DNA from: Methanosarcina sp. ERenArc_MAG2
Lineage (GTDB): Archaea; Halobacteriota; Methanosarcinia; Methanosarcinales; Methanosarcinaceae
DNA length: 64,000 bases
NCBI GenBank assembly: GCA_023955635.1
Contig: JAMXHR010000009.1
Location: forward strand, 310,001 to 374,000
Direction: 5' to 3'
Made by a program: the position numbers and the translations under genes. The notes below the pieces were generated by a model. It was given only the letters and a program-made list of their open reading frames with translations, ran no database searches and was not told the DNA's origin. Below, piece by piece: positions 41,003 through 50,557 of the stretch (the first letter of the stretch is position 1; every line of letters begins with the position of its first letter).

Positions 41003-41776
41003 TTAGAGGCTAAAGATCAGGATGGCAATAATTACAAGGATAAATAGGGCTTTCCAGTCTCTTTTCTGCATGGAAAGCTCATGCATTGATGTTCTGCGTA
41101 TTCCCTGATAACCTCTGCTTTCCATTGCGAGGGCCAGTTCTTCCGCGTCCCTGATTACACCTCTGAGCAGGGGAATGGCAAGGGCAGGAACTGAATGGAA
41201 AGGATTCTTTACAAAATCCATTCCCCTTGCAGCCTGTGCTGCTTTTGTCCGCTCAACTCTCTCGAAAAGAAGAGGAAGAAAAGCTATAGAGATATTCATC
41301 ATTGTAGCAAGCTCAAAGGAGCTGATTCCCAGCCAGCGTAGAGGTAGAAGTCTGAGCATTCTTTCTATGCCGCAGGTGATTGCAGAAGGATCCGTACTGG
41401 CTGTAAGAAGGGCTGCAAAAAGCAGCAAAAGTATGAACCGGGCAACAAGCTTGAGCCCTTTGTCCAGTCCTTCCAGACTAGGCCGCAGGACCCAGAATGA
41501 AGCAAAAGCTCTTCCATCGGTGAAAAATAGCTGCGCGAGAAATATGAAAATCATAAACAGAACCATAGGCCTGACTGCCCTTAAAAACACCTTCATTGGT
41601 AACTCTGAAAGTGAAGCTAGGGTAAAGAAAAGCAAGAAAAGAGACCCAATTCCTGTAAAATTCTCAACCCTGAACGCCAGAATTCCAAGTAGCATTACTG
41701 CTGCAATTTTTGTTCTGGGGTCGAGCCTATGGAGAATGGAAGCCCCAGGAACATAACTGAAAAAAGGTTCCTGCAT
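41003..41776 (-). CDS. ecfT: ECF transporter transmembrane subunit EcfT
   Basis: 257 residues with five or so membrane helices. The two coupling motifs are visible: AAQAARG near residue 183 and ESRGY near 221, where Ala/Ser-Arg-Gly contacts the ATPases. It transmits ATP-driven movement to the substrate-binding S component. Order on the minus strand is bioY, ecfA1, ecfA2, ecfT, a complete biotin ECF transporter. A gap of 136 bases separates it from ecfA2. Confidence 0.88.
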   Translation of the reverse strand: MQEPFFSYVPGASILHRLDPRTKIAAVMLLGILAFRVENFTGIGSLFLLFFTLASLSELPMKVFLRAVRPMVLFMIFIFLAQLFFTDGRAFASFWVLRPSLEGLDKGLKLVARFILLLLFAALLTASTDPSAITCGIERMLRLLPLRWLGISSFELATMMNISIAFLPLLFERVERTKAAQAARGMDFVKNPFHSVPALAIPLLRGVIRDAEELALAMESRGYQGIRRTSMHELSMQKRDWKALFILVIIAILIFSL

Positions 41777-41912
41777 GTTTCCTCGTATTTGTCTTTTTAA
41801 AGTATTTTTCCGAAATTTTATTCCGGTGCTTTTTGTTTAAAATAAATTTAGCACTTTGCCGATCACATTAATCTTCAACAATTTCTTATTCAGACAGCAG
41901 TTTCTTACCAGA

Positions 41913-42767
41913 TTATATTCTCTGACCCGGATTGTTATCGTAATTTTCTTTTTCAATTGCAGATTTTACTCTCAGGATCTCTTCAAGAGCATCTTCAACC
42001 GTAAATACTGCAGGATTTACGGGCAGACCTCTTGCTCTGAGTTCCTTCATCATGGAAGCAATAGGCGGAAGAGGTATGCAACCCATTTCAAGGTATTTTT
42101 CCCTGCTGCCCTGGAAAGCTATACTTCCTTCCTTGATGAGCACGATTCTTTCAAGCAGCGGAAAAAACCCTTTAAGGTTATGGGTTACTGTAATAACCGC
42201 AGTTCCCCTTTCTTTTATTTTTTGAAGAGCCTCGAGGATTTCCTTTTTCCCAACAGGATCAAGCCCTGTTATGGGTTCGTCCAGTATGAGGTAATCCGGC
42301 CTCAGTGCAAGAGCGCTTGCAAGGGCGATTCTTTGCATTTCCCCTCCACTAAGGCTGAAAGGGTCTCGAGAAAGCACGGCCCGATCAAGAGAAACAGCTT
42401 CAAGCACCTCATAAATCCTTTCCTCGGTTTCTTTTTTCGAGTACCCGAAGTTTAGAGGGCCGAAAGCTATTTCCTCATATATGGTCCTGCAAAAGAGCTG
42501 GTCTGCAGCCTGTTGAAAAACCATTCCAACCCTGCGTTTTGCCTCTCTTGAGGAAGGATCGAGCCCGTCAATACGCACGGTTCCGGTTTTCGGCTTAAAA
42601 ATCCCGTTGAAAATTTTTGTAAGAGTGGATTTGCCGGCACCTTTTTCTCCCAGTATCCCCACGAACTCTCCTTTTTCTATCCGCAGGTTAATGTCTCTTA
42701 AAGCAGGAGTTTCGAGAGGAGTCTTACTGGAATAGGAGAAACTCACGTTTTCGAGAATAATCGGCAT
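41913..42767 (-). CDS. ecfA2: ECF transporter ATPase EcfA2
   Basis: 284 residues. Walker A GEKGAGKST, Q-loop MVFQQAADQLF, signature LSGGEMQ, Walker B YLILDEP, H-loop VTHNL, and a C-terminal extension to about residue 284 typical of EcfA. It pairs with EcfA1 to energise biotin uptake. The start overlaps the end of ecfA1 by 44 bases. Confidence 0.9.
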   Translation of the reverse strand: MPIILENVSFSYSSKTPLETPALRDINLRIEKGEFVGILGEKGAGKSTLTKIFNGIFKPKTGTVRIDGLDPSSREAKRRVGMVFQQAADQLFCRTIYEEIAFGPLNFGYSKKETEERIYEVLEAVSLDRAVLSRDPFSLSGGEMQRIALASALALRPDYLILDEPITGLDPVGKKEILEALQKIKERGTAVITVTHNLKGFFPLLERIVLIKEGSIAFQGSREKYLEMGCIPLPPIASMMKELRARGLPVNPAVFTVEDALEEILRVKSAIEKENYDNNPGQRI

Positions 42768-43565
42768 ATTTCCTCTGCAAAGCTGTGGGGGAAGATGTTT
42801 TTTCCCAGGGGATTGCGACCCCGTTAGTTTTCAGTTGCTCTGCCAGCTCAATAAGAGAAGGCAGGGCGAATCCAAGGGTTTGAAGGGAGGAGTCAGAAAA
42901 AACGCTCTCAGGATCTCCTTCAAGCATTATTCTCCCTTTTTCCATGACAATGATTCTGTCTACGTCATGAAGCTCTTCGAGATTGTGGGTAATATATACA
43001 ATAGTTTTTCCTTTTCGGTGCAGTTTTTTTATGCTTTCGAGGATAGCCGTTCCGGAATCGGGATCAAGCATGGAAGTTACCTCATCGAAAATAAGGCATT
43101 CAGGCCTCATTGCAAGAATTCCTGCCAGGGCAACACACTGCCCCTGTCCTCCACTCAAATTTTTTGGGGAACGGTGCCTGTAATTCTCAAGCCCTGTTTC
43201 GGCAAGGGCCACATCTACGCATTTCCTGATTTCCACAGGAGGAAGGCAAAGATTCTCGGGGCCGAAAGCAAGATCTTCTTCGACTGTCCTGCCCACAAAT
43301 TGAGTTTCAGGATTCTGGAATACAATACCTATGAGCTTCCGGATTCCCGGAAGATTGGAAGGATCCCGAGTATCCATTCCCCTTATCATTACCCTGCCTT
43401 GCTGGGGTTTCAGGAGCCCATTAAGCTGGAGAGCAAGTGTGGACTTTCCGCTGCCGTTTTTACCTATTATCCCTATGAATTCTCCTTTTTTATTGCCAGA
43501 GTTATGTTCTTAAGCGCAGAGATCCCATCAGGATAATTATAACTTACTTTTTCGAGCCTGATCAT
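42724..43565 (-). CDS. ecfA1: ECF transporter ATPase EcfA1, 1 frameshift
   Basis: About 280 residues after one A is restored in the A6 run (plus-strand T6 at 43486-43491). The start MIRLEKVSYNYPDGISAL at ATG 43565 then reaches Walker A GKNGSGKST; after it come VFQNPETQFVGRT, signature LSGGQGQ, Walker B CLIFDEVTSM and H-loop ITHNL. Cys and Gly replace the more common residues in the signature (GGQGQCVAL, not GGQKQRVAI), and Val replaces Pro in the DEP motif. The first 58 residues, including Walker A, are lost if only the intact frame is annotated. Confidence 0.85.
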
Positions 43566-43652
43566 ACTTAATCAAACTTTCATTTCTTCGTTTTAAATTC
43601 TCCGAAAAACTCCGGTTTCTTTTTCAAAGGAAAAATTAGAAGCCAGGAGGCT

Positions 43653-44216
43653 TTAAAGTTCATGGGTTGAAGCAATGTATGCGGCAATTGCAGTTTTTAC
43701 GATTTCTCCCGGTATAAAAGGAAGAATACCAAGGGTAAAGGCTGTCCCGGGTCCTATTTCAGCCATCAGCATCAATTGAAAAAACCCGCAGGCATAGAGA
43801 ACCAGGATTCCTATGCTCATGTTAAGAGCATTGATGAGGAGCCTGGATCTGGTAGTATTTTCCGCCTTCTCGGAAAGCTTTCCTATGACATAAGCAGCGA
43901 GAATGAAGCCGACTATATACCCGCCTGTAGGCCCAAGGAGCACTCCCATTCCGGAACTGCCTCCTGCAAAAACAGGAAGTCCTGCAATGCCAAGCAAGGT
44001 ATACACTATCATGCTCAGGCTTCCCCATTTGCTTTTCAACATGCTCCCGGCAAGCAAAACAAAGAATACCTGCAGTGTGATAGGGACAGGGGAAAAAGGC
44101 ATAGGAATCTGTATGTAAGATCCTGCGGCAGTCAGGGCCGCAAAAAGGGATGCAAAGACCATCATCCTGAGTTCAGGAGTACGGGATGAATAAGAATGAT
44201 TATTTTTTATATGCAC
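43653..44216 (-). CDS. bioY: Biotin transporter S component BioY
   Basis: 187 residues with six hydrophobic segments. Family motifs: PITLQVFFVLLAGSMLKSKW, then LLGIAGLPVFAGGSSGMGVL and LGPTGGYIVGFILAAYVIG. BioY binds biotin in the membrane and docks to the EcfT/A module encoded next to it. Biotin is needed for carboxylases such as pyruvate carboxylase in Methanosarcina. The upstream minus-strand region has a TATA-like AAATATAGG near 44306 but no convincing biotin operator. Confidence 0.9.
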   Translation of the reverse strand: MHIKNNHSYSSRTPELRMMVFASLFAALTAAGSYIQIPMPFSPVPITLQVFFVLLAGSMLKSKWGSLSMIVYTLLGIAGLPVFAGGSSGMGVLLGPTGGYIVGFILAAYVIGKLSEKAENTTRSRLLINALNMSIGILVLYACGFFQLMLMAEIGPGTAFTLGILPFIPGEIVKTAIAAYIASTHEL

Positions 44217-44800
44217 ATTTTCTCCTCTTATCGATTTTTACTTTTACTCGTGTCTTTTCTTTTTTCGCCTTTTTCAGGCTTTTCAATGATTCTTAAACCT
44301 ATATTTGCAGGTAAACATTATCCGGTGGAAAATAAAGGCTGTAATGTGACTAAAACTAAATGATAAAGACTGAAACTGACTGTACCTAGAGCCTATCCGA
44401 AAAGTCAACAATGCATGTTGAAAAGTCATAATAGGTCTATAATATCAGAGTATCCGTTCGGGTTTTGCATATTGCATATTGTAAAAGTTACAGCAGGTAA
44501 CCACTTTTCGGATAGGCTCCTAGTCAGCCTCACAGCAACAACTCTCTAAATATAAATATCAAATCTCTGAGGGACAGACAGCCCATTGCAAATATAAGGT
44601 ATTGTTAACCACGGAAATGTCAATGGTTTACATTAGATTTAAAACTTTCCAGAAAAATCAACTCTTGTTTTCTCAGGCGTTCATTTCTCTATTTTGAACC
44701 GACAATTAGATATATATCTTATACCGGTATTATGGATACTTCACTTGAAATGCAGATTCAGCAGGCAGCTGCAAGGCTGTATTCTCAGGAAGTGGTTCGT
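44217..44800. other. Intergenic with MITE family 2 and tRNA promoter
   Basis: Contains the 131-bp MITE at 44389-44519. TATA box AGATATATATCTTATAC at about 44708-44724 is the likely tRNA promoter. Nothing else seen. Confidence 0.5.
44389..44519. mobile_element. MITE, family 2 (131 bp)
   Basis: Perfect 17-base terminal inverted repeats, GAGCCTATCCGAAAAGT at 44389-44405 and its complement at 44503-44519. The trinucleotide CTA flanks both ends (44386-44388, 44520-44522) as a likely target duplication. There is no coding capacity. The ends look like those of IS5-group insertion sequences, which I infer could have mobilised it. Confidence 0.75.
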
Positions 44801-44875
44801 GGGCGTGTGGCCTAGCCCGGATATGGCGGCAGCCTCCTAAGCTGTAAATCGGGGGTTCAAATCCCTTCGCGCCCG
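44801..44875 (+). tRNA. tRNA-Arg (anticodon CCT)
   Basis: Full cloverleaf: acceptor GGGCGTG/CGCGCCC with one G-T pair, D-arm region around GCCTAGCCCGG, anticodon stem GCAGC/GCTGT with loop CTCCTAA (anticodon CCT, reads AGG), and a T-arm with TTCAAAT. The discriminator base is G. CCA is not encoded. Confidence 0.92.
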
Positions 44876-45009
44876 CTAATTTCCTTTAACCTACTTTTGT
44901 CAGTTTAATCCAGAAATAAAGGTTCATTTTAGAATTTTAATGCTTTTTAGATGCTTTGCCGACTCAGAAGGAGAATCCGGTCTTCCTGAATTATAGGATA
45001 TTGTAGACG

Positions 45010-45606
45010 ATGGAAAATCTCTTATCTGGAAAGCGAGTAATTCCAGAGCTAGTACACAGTACAGTTTTAAAAATCATAAACTCTAACAGTTTATTCTATA
45101 ACAGCCTTATTCTATTAGAAAATAAAATGCCACTTCAGAGGAAACAGAAATTGATCAGGAAAGCCAGGGTAGATGACGTCGTTGTAATGAAGCAGATTAT
45201 CAATACTTATTCGAAGGATGAGCTAATGCTTGCCCGTTCTCTGAGTGAAATATACGAGAACATCAGGGATTATTACATCTGTGAGATTGATGGAGAGGTT
45301 GTAGGCTGCTGTTCGCTGCATGTAGTATGGGAAGATCTTGCAGAGATACTTGCTCTTGCGGTAAACCCAAAATGTGCAAGAAAAGGAATAGGTGCAAAGC
45401 TTGTCTCGGCATGCCTTGATGATGCTCGAAGCCTTGGCATGAAAGAAGTCTTTGCACTTACTTATGTGCCTGGTTTTTTTGAAACGCTGGGCTTTAAAGT
45501 TGTGGACAAAAACAGCCTTCCCAGGAAAATCTGGTCCGGCTGTCTAAAATGCCCCAAATTCCCAGATTGTAACGAAATTGCTGTCCTTAAATCGATTAAT
45601 TCCTGA
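45010..45606 (+). CDS. argA: Short ArgA-type amino-acid N-acetyltransferase
   Basis: A GNAT enzyme that, by strong family resemblance, makes N-acetylglutamate, the first intermediate of arginine synthesis. The diagnostic run is visible: LARSLSEIYENIRDYYICEI, CCSLHVVWEDLAEI, the acetyl-CoA loop CARKGIGAKLV, FALTYVPGFFETLGF and the C-terminal cysteine knot CLKCPKFPDCNEIAV. The family normally starts close to RKARVDD, so ATG 45127 (about 160 residues) may be the true start, and the first 39 residues from 45010 are doubtful. It is not in an arg operon here. Confidence 0.78.
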   Translation: MENLLSGKRVIPELVHSTVLKIINSNSLFYNSLILLENKMPLQRKQKLIRKARVDDVVVMKQIINTYSKDELMLARSLSEIYENIRDYYICEIDGEVVGCCSLHVVWEDLAEILALAVNPKCARKGIGAKLVSACLDDARSLGMKEVFALTYVPGFFETLGFKVVDKNSLPRKIWSGCLKCPKFPDCNEIAVLKSINS

Positions 45607-45794
45607 ATTGCTTCCGAAATCCTTCCTTTCTATTTTTAAGATTTCAGCAATTGAAGTTGAATCCACGGGATTTTCGTTTTGAAACTTATATAATAAATAT
45701 AAATAGTTGAAAAACCAAAAGATATTTATTCAGGCAGTTATGTTTTTTAGGTGGTCCTAATTATCTGATCTAAAGTCAGGCCTTTATTGGCGGG

Positions 45795-46469
45795 ATGGTG
45801 TTGATGCATACAGAGCGATTTGAAGAATATCTTGAAACTATTCTTTACCTTATTAGAAAGAACCAGGGCCCTGCAAAGACAAAACAGATATCCGAAGAGC
45901 TCAATGTATCTCCGCCGAGCGTGACGGAAATGATTAAAAAATTAAATTCTTCGGGACTTGTAGAATACACACCTTATCAGGGAGTCGAATTGACCGAAAA
46001 GGGAACTGATCAGGCTGTCAGGATCAAAAGGAAACACCAGGTGCTTGAAACCTTCCTGGCTGATGTCCTTGACTTCGATAGGAAGGAAGCTCACAAAGAA
46101 GCCTGCGAACTTGAACATGCCATATCTGATGCCGTACTTGAAAGGCTCTACGAATTTCTGGGAAGTCCCGAATATTGCCCCGACGGGAACCCTATCAATA
46201 TCGATAAAAATAATATCAGACGAGAGGAAAAATTTATCCCCCTTGATGAAATGGAAGAGGGAAGTTCAGGCAAAGTTGCTCGGGTAACCCTTCCCAGGGA
46301 GACAAAAGAGCGCCTGATATCCCTCGGTATTCTTACGGGCGAAGAGATTGAAGTTAAGCGCAAGCAAAAACAGGGCTGCATCTCGGTTATAGCAGTTGGG
46401 TCGGAAATTGCTCTCGGAAGAGACATTGCAAAGAAAATTTTCATAACTCCGAAAACCAAAAGCCTGTAA
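45795..46469 (+). CDS. DtxR-family metal-dependent regulator
   Basis: 224 residues. An N-terminal winged helix (KTKQISEELNVSPPSVTEMI, then SGLVEYTPYQGVELTEKG) is followed by the dimerisation and metal-binding domain (CELEHAISDAVLERL) and a C-terminal SH3/FeoA-like domain from about residue 150. Members bind Fe(II) or Mn(II) and repress uptake genes. feoB lies 51 bases downstream on the same strand, so iron-dependent control of FeoB is the natural inference. ATG 45804 is an alternative start. Confidence 0.85.
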   Translation: MVLMHTERFEEYLETILYLIRKNQGPAKTKQISEELNVSPPSVTEMIKKLNSSGLVEYTPYQGVELTEKGTDQAVRIKRKHQVLETFLADVLDFDRKEAHKEACELEHAISDAVLERLYEFLGSPEYCPDGNPINIDKNNIRREEKFIPLDEMEEGSSGKVARVTLPRETKERLISLGILTGEEIEVKRKQKQGCISVIAVGSEIALGRDIAKKIFITPKTKSL

Positions 46470-46520
46470 AGGGGCAGAGAAGGCATATAACTGGCACAGA
46501 GCAAAATAACTGGGGACGTA

Positions 46521-48494
46521 ATGGGAATTTCCAGCTCATGCTGTGACTCCGAAAGCGGAAATAAAAGCAAAACCCCATATGACATGACAATTGCCTTCAT
46601 AGGCAACCCAAGCGTTGGAAAAAGCGTTTTCTTCAGCAGGCTTACAGGGGTAGGTGTCGAGGTCTCAAATTACCCAGGCACGACAGTTGCACTTAAAAGG
46701 GGAATTGTAAAGGCTCGGGGGAAGACTATTGAGGTAGTTGACCTGCCTGGAATTTATTCGCTTGGAGTTACAAACGAAGATGAGAAAGTAACTAAAAGAT
46801 ACCTCATCGAGGACCAGCCGGATATCATTATCAATGTCCTTGATGCAAGCAGGCTTGAGAGAAATCTATACCTAACCCTTCAGCTTCTGGAACTCGATAT
46901 CCCTATGGTTCTTGCGTTAAATCAGGTAGATATGGCTGCAAATCTTGGGGTCCTTATTGATGCGGATGGGCTCTCCGAAATGCTTGGCCTGCCTGTAGTG
47001 CCAACAGTTGCGACCTGGGGGTGGGGCTTGATGAAGTAATGCTTGTGGCCCTCGCAGAACAGGGAAAAGTGCAGAAACATCACAGAGTAAGGTACAGCCA
47101 CTGGATCCGGCAGGCTCTTTCCAACCTGGACTATTCTTTTCCGGATTCATCTCTAAGCGCAAAGACTGCAGCTCTCCTGAACGATGTCGAGTTTGTGGAA
47201 CTCTGCTGCATGCCGCCTGAGGCTAATGCCCTACTCTCTTCTGCCAGGCGGTTAAGGCAAAACCTGGAAATGGAACATGGGATATCGGTACCCGATACCG
47301 TTGCAAGAGATCTCTATGGAGAAGCCGGATACATAGTGGACAGCGTGATCTCAAGGTTCGAGCCCAAAAAAGCTTAAGGGAAAGAATAGATGCAATCCTC
47401 ACCTCTCCTAATTTCGGGATTCTGGTGCTCATATCCGCCCTGCTCCTTACTTTCCTTCTTGTCTTCCGGGTAGGAGGTTTCCTTGAGACCTGGATTGTGA
47501 ATGAAGTCTTCGAGCCCCATGTGATCCTGCCTGTCGAGACCGCGATTTCAGGCATGCCGCTTATAGTGAGGAACTTGATCCTGTATTCTCTTCGGGGAGT
47601 AGAGGCAGGATTTGCAATTGCAATCCCTTATATTGCAGTCTTTTACGCCATTCTTTCCATATTCGAGGATTCGGGATATCTTACCAGGGCAGCTTTTCTG
47701 CTGGACAATCTCACTCATAAGCTCGGGCTTCACGGAAGAGCTGTGATCCCGCTGGTTCTTGGCTTTGGCTGCAATGTCCCTGCAATTATGGCAGTGCACG
47801 CCCTTGGCACGCGGCGGGAAAAGAGGATAGCTTCCTTCTTATAGCTCTCATTCCCTGCTCTGCAAGGACAGTTATAATCCTGGGGCTTGTGGGAACTTTC
47901 GTAGGCTTCTGGCCTGCGGTTTCGATTTATGTCTTGGAGCTAATAATTATTGGCGGAATGGGCTGGATTCTCGGAAAGACTCTACCCGGCCAGAGAAGTG
48001 GCTTCATTATGGAAATGACCCCTCTCAGAAAACCGGAGCTTAAATCTACCCTCAGAAAAACCTGGATGAAAAGCCGGGAGTTTTTCTACATTGCTTTTCC
48101 GCTTCTGCTTGTTGGAAGCGCGTTTCTCGGAGTTGCCGATGCCCTGGGCCTTCTTTCGATCTTTCAGGATTTTGTAGAGCCTGTATCTGTGGGCCTGCTG
48201 GGTCTTCCGGCATTCGCTGCAACAGCTCTGGTGTTTGGAATTCTTCGAAAGGAAATGGCGCTTCAGATCCTTGCCGTATTAGCAGGCACAGCCAACTTTG
48301 CAGCTGTAATGACACCTGTTCAGATGTACCAGTTTGCTGTAATCACGACTATTTATATGCCGTGTATGGCAACGATTGCGGTACTTAAACACGAGTTAGG
48401 AGCAAAAGATACGGCTGCGATAGTTCTTTTCACTATATTTCTGGCACTCGGAGTGGGCGTTTTGATCCGGGTTTTAGGGCCTTTTTTCCTTTGA
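46521..48494 (+). CDS. feoB: Ferrous iron transporter FeoB, 3 frameshifts
   Basis: Fe(II) uptake protein, about 659 residues when repaired. G-domain motifs: G1 GNPSVGKS, G2 NYPGTTV, G3 DLPGIYSL and G4 NQVD. The C-terminal membrane part has the two Gate regions (FGCNVPAIMA; the second with ALIPCSART) and many helices. Breaks: G5 run near 47020 (true frame VATWGVGLDEVMLVAL), A6 near 47367 (PKKSLRERIDAI) and near 47838 (RIASFLIALIPCSART); each lacks one base. All G-motifs and both Gate motifs survive, so function is probably intact in the organism. The unusual N-terminus MGISSSCCDSESGNKSK precedes the G domain. Confidence 0.87.
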
Positions 48495-48656
48495 CTTCGT
48501 CGTTCCTTTTTTATCGAGCTTTAAGGCCATTTTGTGGAAAGTAAGTTCCCGTCTCCCTGGCATAATGTTTATATATTAATAAGCTTGTTTATTTCTTTTC
48601 AAAATGCTTTGCGTTTGCCGCAAATTATTAATACTTGATACATAGTGTTATTCCCG

Positions 48657-48896
48657 ATGACCCGAATCACCAATCACTTACACAAAAACGTGTTGAGTGT
48701 TATTATGGATATTCTCGAAATGGATCATTTCCACGAGCCTGAACTTGATGAGGTTCAATTTTTCCTTGAAAGCACCGGAACTCACGGCTCCATTGTTAAT
48801 GAAAACGTTGCGGAGATGGAATGTACATCCTCCAAAATTCAATCGAGAGAGAGCGTACTGGTCGATTTCGATGATTCCCTCACATCCATCAACTAA
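48657..48896 (+). CDS. Small acidic hypothetical protein
   Basis: 79 residues from ATG 48657: MTRITNHLHKNVLSVIMDIL, then acidic (EMDHFHEPELDEVQFFLE). TATATATTAATAAG near 48570 is a plausible TATA box. No domain is recognised. The TATA-to-start distance implies a leader of about 55 bases. An alternative start is ATG 48645. Confidence 0.5.
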   Translation: MTRITNHLHKNVLSVIMDILEMDHFHEPELDEVQFFLESTGTHGSIVNENVAEMECTSSKIQSRESVLVDFDDSLTSIN

Positions 48897-49544
48897 CACA
48901 TCAAGAAAATTTTTATCATCTGACTGAAATCCAACCCTTTAACTCGTTCTATTTTAGAGCTAAATTTGGGTTTCATTCTCCTATTTTGCAGTATTATAGA
49001 CCTTTTTTCTCGGAAATAGACCTTTTTTCTCGGAATTTGATCTCATATTTGCGGAATATCTTTACCCGTCCGTTTTGGAAACGAGATGTTCCATGGGCTC
49101 TCTGATTTATTATGTATTCCTCCTGTAGTTAATTTTTTCAGGAGATAAATGCAAAAAACAGTCATTTTTTTCAGGAGATTCCAAGTTTCAAACGTATGTT
49201 TTTAACCATTGAGCAGATTCACATCTTTAGTTTTTGGAAACTTTTCAAAACTTTTCTTTTGTATCTTTTTTCCTGTTCTCTCAACTGATTTCTATAAAAT
49301 ATTTTCAGAAAGGTTAATAAAGCGATTCTTATTATTATTACTATTTAATTAAAAGTTATATCAGGCCGGAAAATACTATCGATTACCATATATATATAAA
49401 GCAAGATTACATGTACTTTATACAGATTATTTGAATTTTCATAAGCTAACCAATTTATTTATAATTGTGGTGATCTGACTTACCGGTAAAAAGTTGCAGA
49501 CAATCAGGAAACCGGAACCCGAATTTCTTATAAGAGGTATTTTA
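48897..49544. other. Intergenic with tandem 20-bp duplication and promoter
   Basis: ATAGACCTTTTTTCTCGGAA occurs twice in tandem at 48996-49035. CATATATATATAAAGC at 49387-49402 is a strong TATA box for the coiled-coil gene. The rest is T-rich with no gene. Confidence 0.5.
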
Positions 49545-50507
49545 ATGAGAACTGGACAGAGAGACGTGCACAATACACCGCTTAAAAGGCGACTGTCAAT
49601 AACTTATGAGGAGCTCGAGACTCTCAAGAAGTCGATTAAGGTTTCGGTTCTCAACGAACTGCGGGCCGAGATGGAAAACGTTTCAGATCAAGACTCCATC
49701 AAGGACCTGGTTCTTTCCGAAATCAGAACCGAACTGATGGGAATCCCTAACCCTGTCCTACTCAAAGCTTCAATCCTCGATGAATTGAGAATGGAATTGA
49801 AAGCATCCAGGGAAAATGATTCGGGGGTGACTGACCGGAAGCTGAGAGAACTTTCAGGTATTCAGGATGGTCTTGTCCGCGAATTGCTTGACCAGAAAAT
49901 GCTTATAAGGAAACTGGGAACTGATATAGGAAATCTTACTAAACTGCTGGAAGATGCGAAAAATACTGCCCCTGCTGTCTCTCCTTCTGTTACTTTTACC
50001 CTTCCTGAAGACCCTCTGGATCTTCCTTCTCTTTCCAGAAAGCCGAAACAAAACCCTGAACTCCGAAAAGAAAACCCTGCAGCACGCAGACTGACTGAAT
50101 TCAGGGAAGAGCCTGCCCCTCTACCAGACACAAGTGCAAAAGTCCAGCTGAAGCTCAGAGAAGTCGAGCCAGCCGAACTTGATAAAGAAGAAGTTGAGAC
50201 AAAGTGTGAGTACATTATTGCAGAGAGCGGGGATAAAAGACGGCTTAAAGGCAATCTGAGGCAGCAGTCGTCAGCTAGAACCGAACCTGCCAGGCAGCTG
50301 CCCCCAAGACAGTCACCCTCTGTGAGACTGTCTGCCCCTATCAGAACGGACCCTTCGAGAACTCGGCCCGCGGATGATTATAAGTGTGAATATATAATCG
50401 CTGAAAAGACCTCTAAAAAGCATTTCATAGAAGAATCCGTGGACCTGCGGGAGAGTGAAGATGCAGAAATCATCACGTGCAGCCGGAAAAATTCCCGGGC
50501 GTACTGA
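49545..50507 (+). CDS. Coiled-coil protein upstream of smc
   Basis: 320 residues, no family recognised. Residues about 20-150 are helical and heptad-like. A motif of the form VLxEhRxEh recurs at residues 35-43, 56-64 and 77-85, exactly 21 residues apart. A Pro/Arg/Ser-rich linker follows. An octapeptide KCEYIIAE occurs twice, at 220-227 and 280-287, flanked by acidic residues before and basic residues after. The gene ends 50 bases before smc, same strand, suggesting cotranscription with smc-scpA-scpB. I choose ATG 49545 (site AAGAGGT) over TTG 49494. A chromosome-related role is context inference only. Confidence 0.65.
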   Translation: MRTGQRDVHNTPLKRRLSITYEELETLKKSIKVSVLNELRAEMENVSDQDSIKDLVLSEIRTELMGIPNPVLLKASILDELRMELKASRENDSGVTDRKLRELSGIQDGLVRELLDQKMLIRKLGTDIGNLTKLLEDAKNTAPAVSPSVTFTLPEDPLDLPSLSRKPKQNPELRKENPAARRLTEFREEPAPLPDTSAKVQLKLREVEPAELDKEEVETKCEYIIAESGDKRRLKGNLRQQSSARTEPARQLPPRQSPSVRLSAPIRTDPSRTRPADDYKCEYIIAEKTSKKHFIEESVDLRESEDAEIITCSRKNSRAY

Positions 50508-50557
50508 GGCTTAAAAACAGAAACTTCCTCAAAAATGCGAAATTACAGAGGCATCCT

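Noticed and set aside
44290..44325. Biotin operator upstream of bioY
   Set aside because: GTTTACC and GGTTTAA half-sites are only partly matched and the spacing is short; it overlaps an ordinary TATA-like sequence.
44732..44815. A 27-aa ORF with a TATA box, overlapping tRNA-Arg
   Set aside because: The TATA box is better explained as the tRNA promoter, and the ORF ends inside the tRNA.
47000..47400. Programmed ribosomal frameshifting in feoB and others
   Set aside because: There are far too many breaks in unrelated genes, all losses of one or two bases, and no shared slippery site or downstream structure.
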